Notes under the pieces: model-generated
Told to the model about the DNA's origin: nothing
What the model saw: the letters and a program-made list of their open reading frames with translations, nothing else
The model's database searches: none
Program-made: the position numbers and the translations under genes
Origin: Rhodoferax sp.
Lineage (GTDB): Bacteria; Pseudomonadota; Gammaproteobacteria; Burkholderiales; Burkholderiaceae_C
Reading direction: 5' to 3'
Length of the DNA stretch: 6,021 bases
Assembly (NCBI GenBank): GCA_030683195.1
Contig: JAUXQA010000495.1
Location: forward strand, 1 to 6,021
Part shown: piece after piece, positions 5,882 to 6,021 of the stretch
How positions within the stretch are numbered: the stretch's first letter is position 1
Layout of the letters: every line of letters begins with the position of its first letter

Positions 5882-6021
5882 TGCCCATTGAGTACAAAAA
5901 GAACCAGGCCACGCTGCGCGAGATTGTCAGCGTGGAAGACGCTGAGGCCCTCCTGGGCTGGTTGCAAAACAAGCCCTCAGCGAAAATTGACCTCTCCGAC
6001 TGCAGCCATCTGCACCCTGCC
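5881..6021 (+). CDS. STAS-like small protein downstream of cheA (partial, N-terminal 47 residues)
   Basis: The gene starts in a TGATG overlap with the cheA stop and runs off the window; only 47 codons are visible. The pattern is a short strand (ATLREIVSV), an amphipathic helix (EDAEALLGWLQNKP), a strand ending in acidic residues (KIDLSDC) and then SHLHPA. This matches the start of the STAS/anti-sigma-factor-antagonist fold, where a helix is followed by a hydrophobic strand ending in an Asp-rich loop and a small-residue helix start that carries the phosphorylatable Ser/Thr in many members. From memory, small proteins with a similar C-HLH signature sit beside cheA in other proteobacterial chemosensory clusters. 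Its tight coupling to cheA suggests co-function. No role can be read directly from the fragment, and the STAS call is tentative. Confidence 0.5.
   Translation, partial: MPIEYKKNQATLREIVSVEDAEALLGWLQNKPSAKIDLSDCSHLHPA

Overview
The window is a stretch of one chemosensory (che) operon. All genes lie on the + strand and are packed head to tail: the 3' end of a probable cheW, then cheB, a HEAT-repeat protein, cheR, a single-domain cheY-type response regulator, a large cheA, and the first 47 codons of a STAS-like protein. Gaps are 15, 11 and 7 nt. The last three junctions are stop/start overlaps (ATGA, ATGA, TGATG), so I expect one polycistronic transcript with translational coupling. I see no promoter or terminator inside the window, and the operon runs off both ends. 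There is no gene-free stretch longer than 15 nt.

Organism: the moderately high GC, the codon use and the CheA/CheB/CheR sequence style suggest a betaproteobacterium, most likely Comamonadaceae (Rhodoferax/Polaromonas/Acidovorax-like). An AT-richer, hairpin-forming patch inside cheA (about 4584-4645) resembles, from memory, dispersed repeats that litter Comamonadaceae genomes. This assignment is inference; no taxonomic marker gene is present.

How the parts work together: CheA (940 aa) has an Hpt domain with phospho-His H44, a long non-standard middle region, and dimerisation, ATPase and CheW-like domains. It should autophosphorylate under receptor/CheW control and pass phosphate to CheY (D52) and to the receiver domain of CheB (D53). 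CheR and CheB set receptor methylation for adaptation. CheR lacks the loop residues associated with pentapeptide tethering. All catalytic residues I can check are intact, so the pathway looks functional.

The non-standard parts are the HEAT-repeat protein between cheB and cheR, the roughly 420-residue CheA region between Hpt and kinase core (a P2-like segment plus helical segments and two low-complexity linkers), and the STAS-like protein directly downstream of cheA. No cheZ, cheC, cheD or cheX lies in the window.
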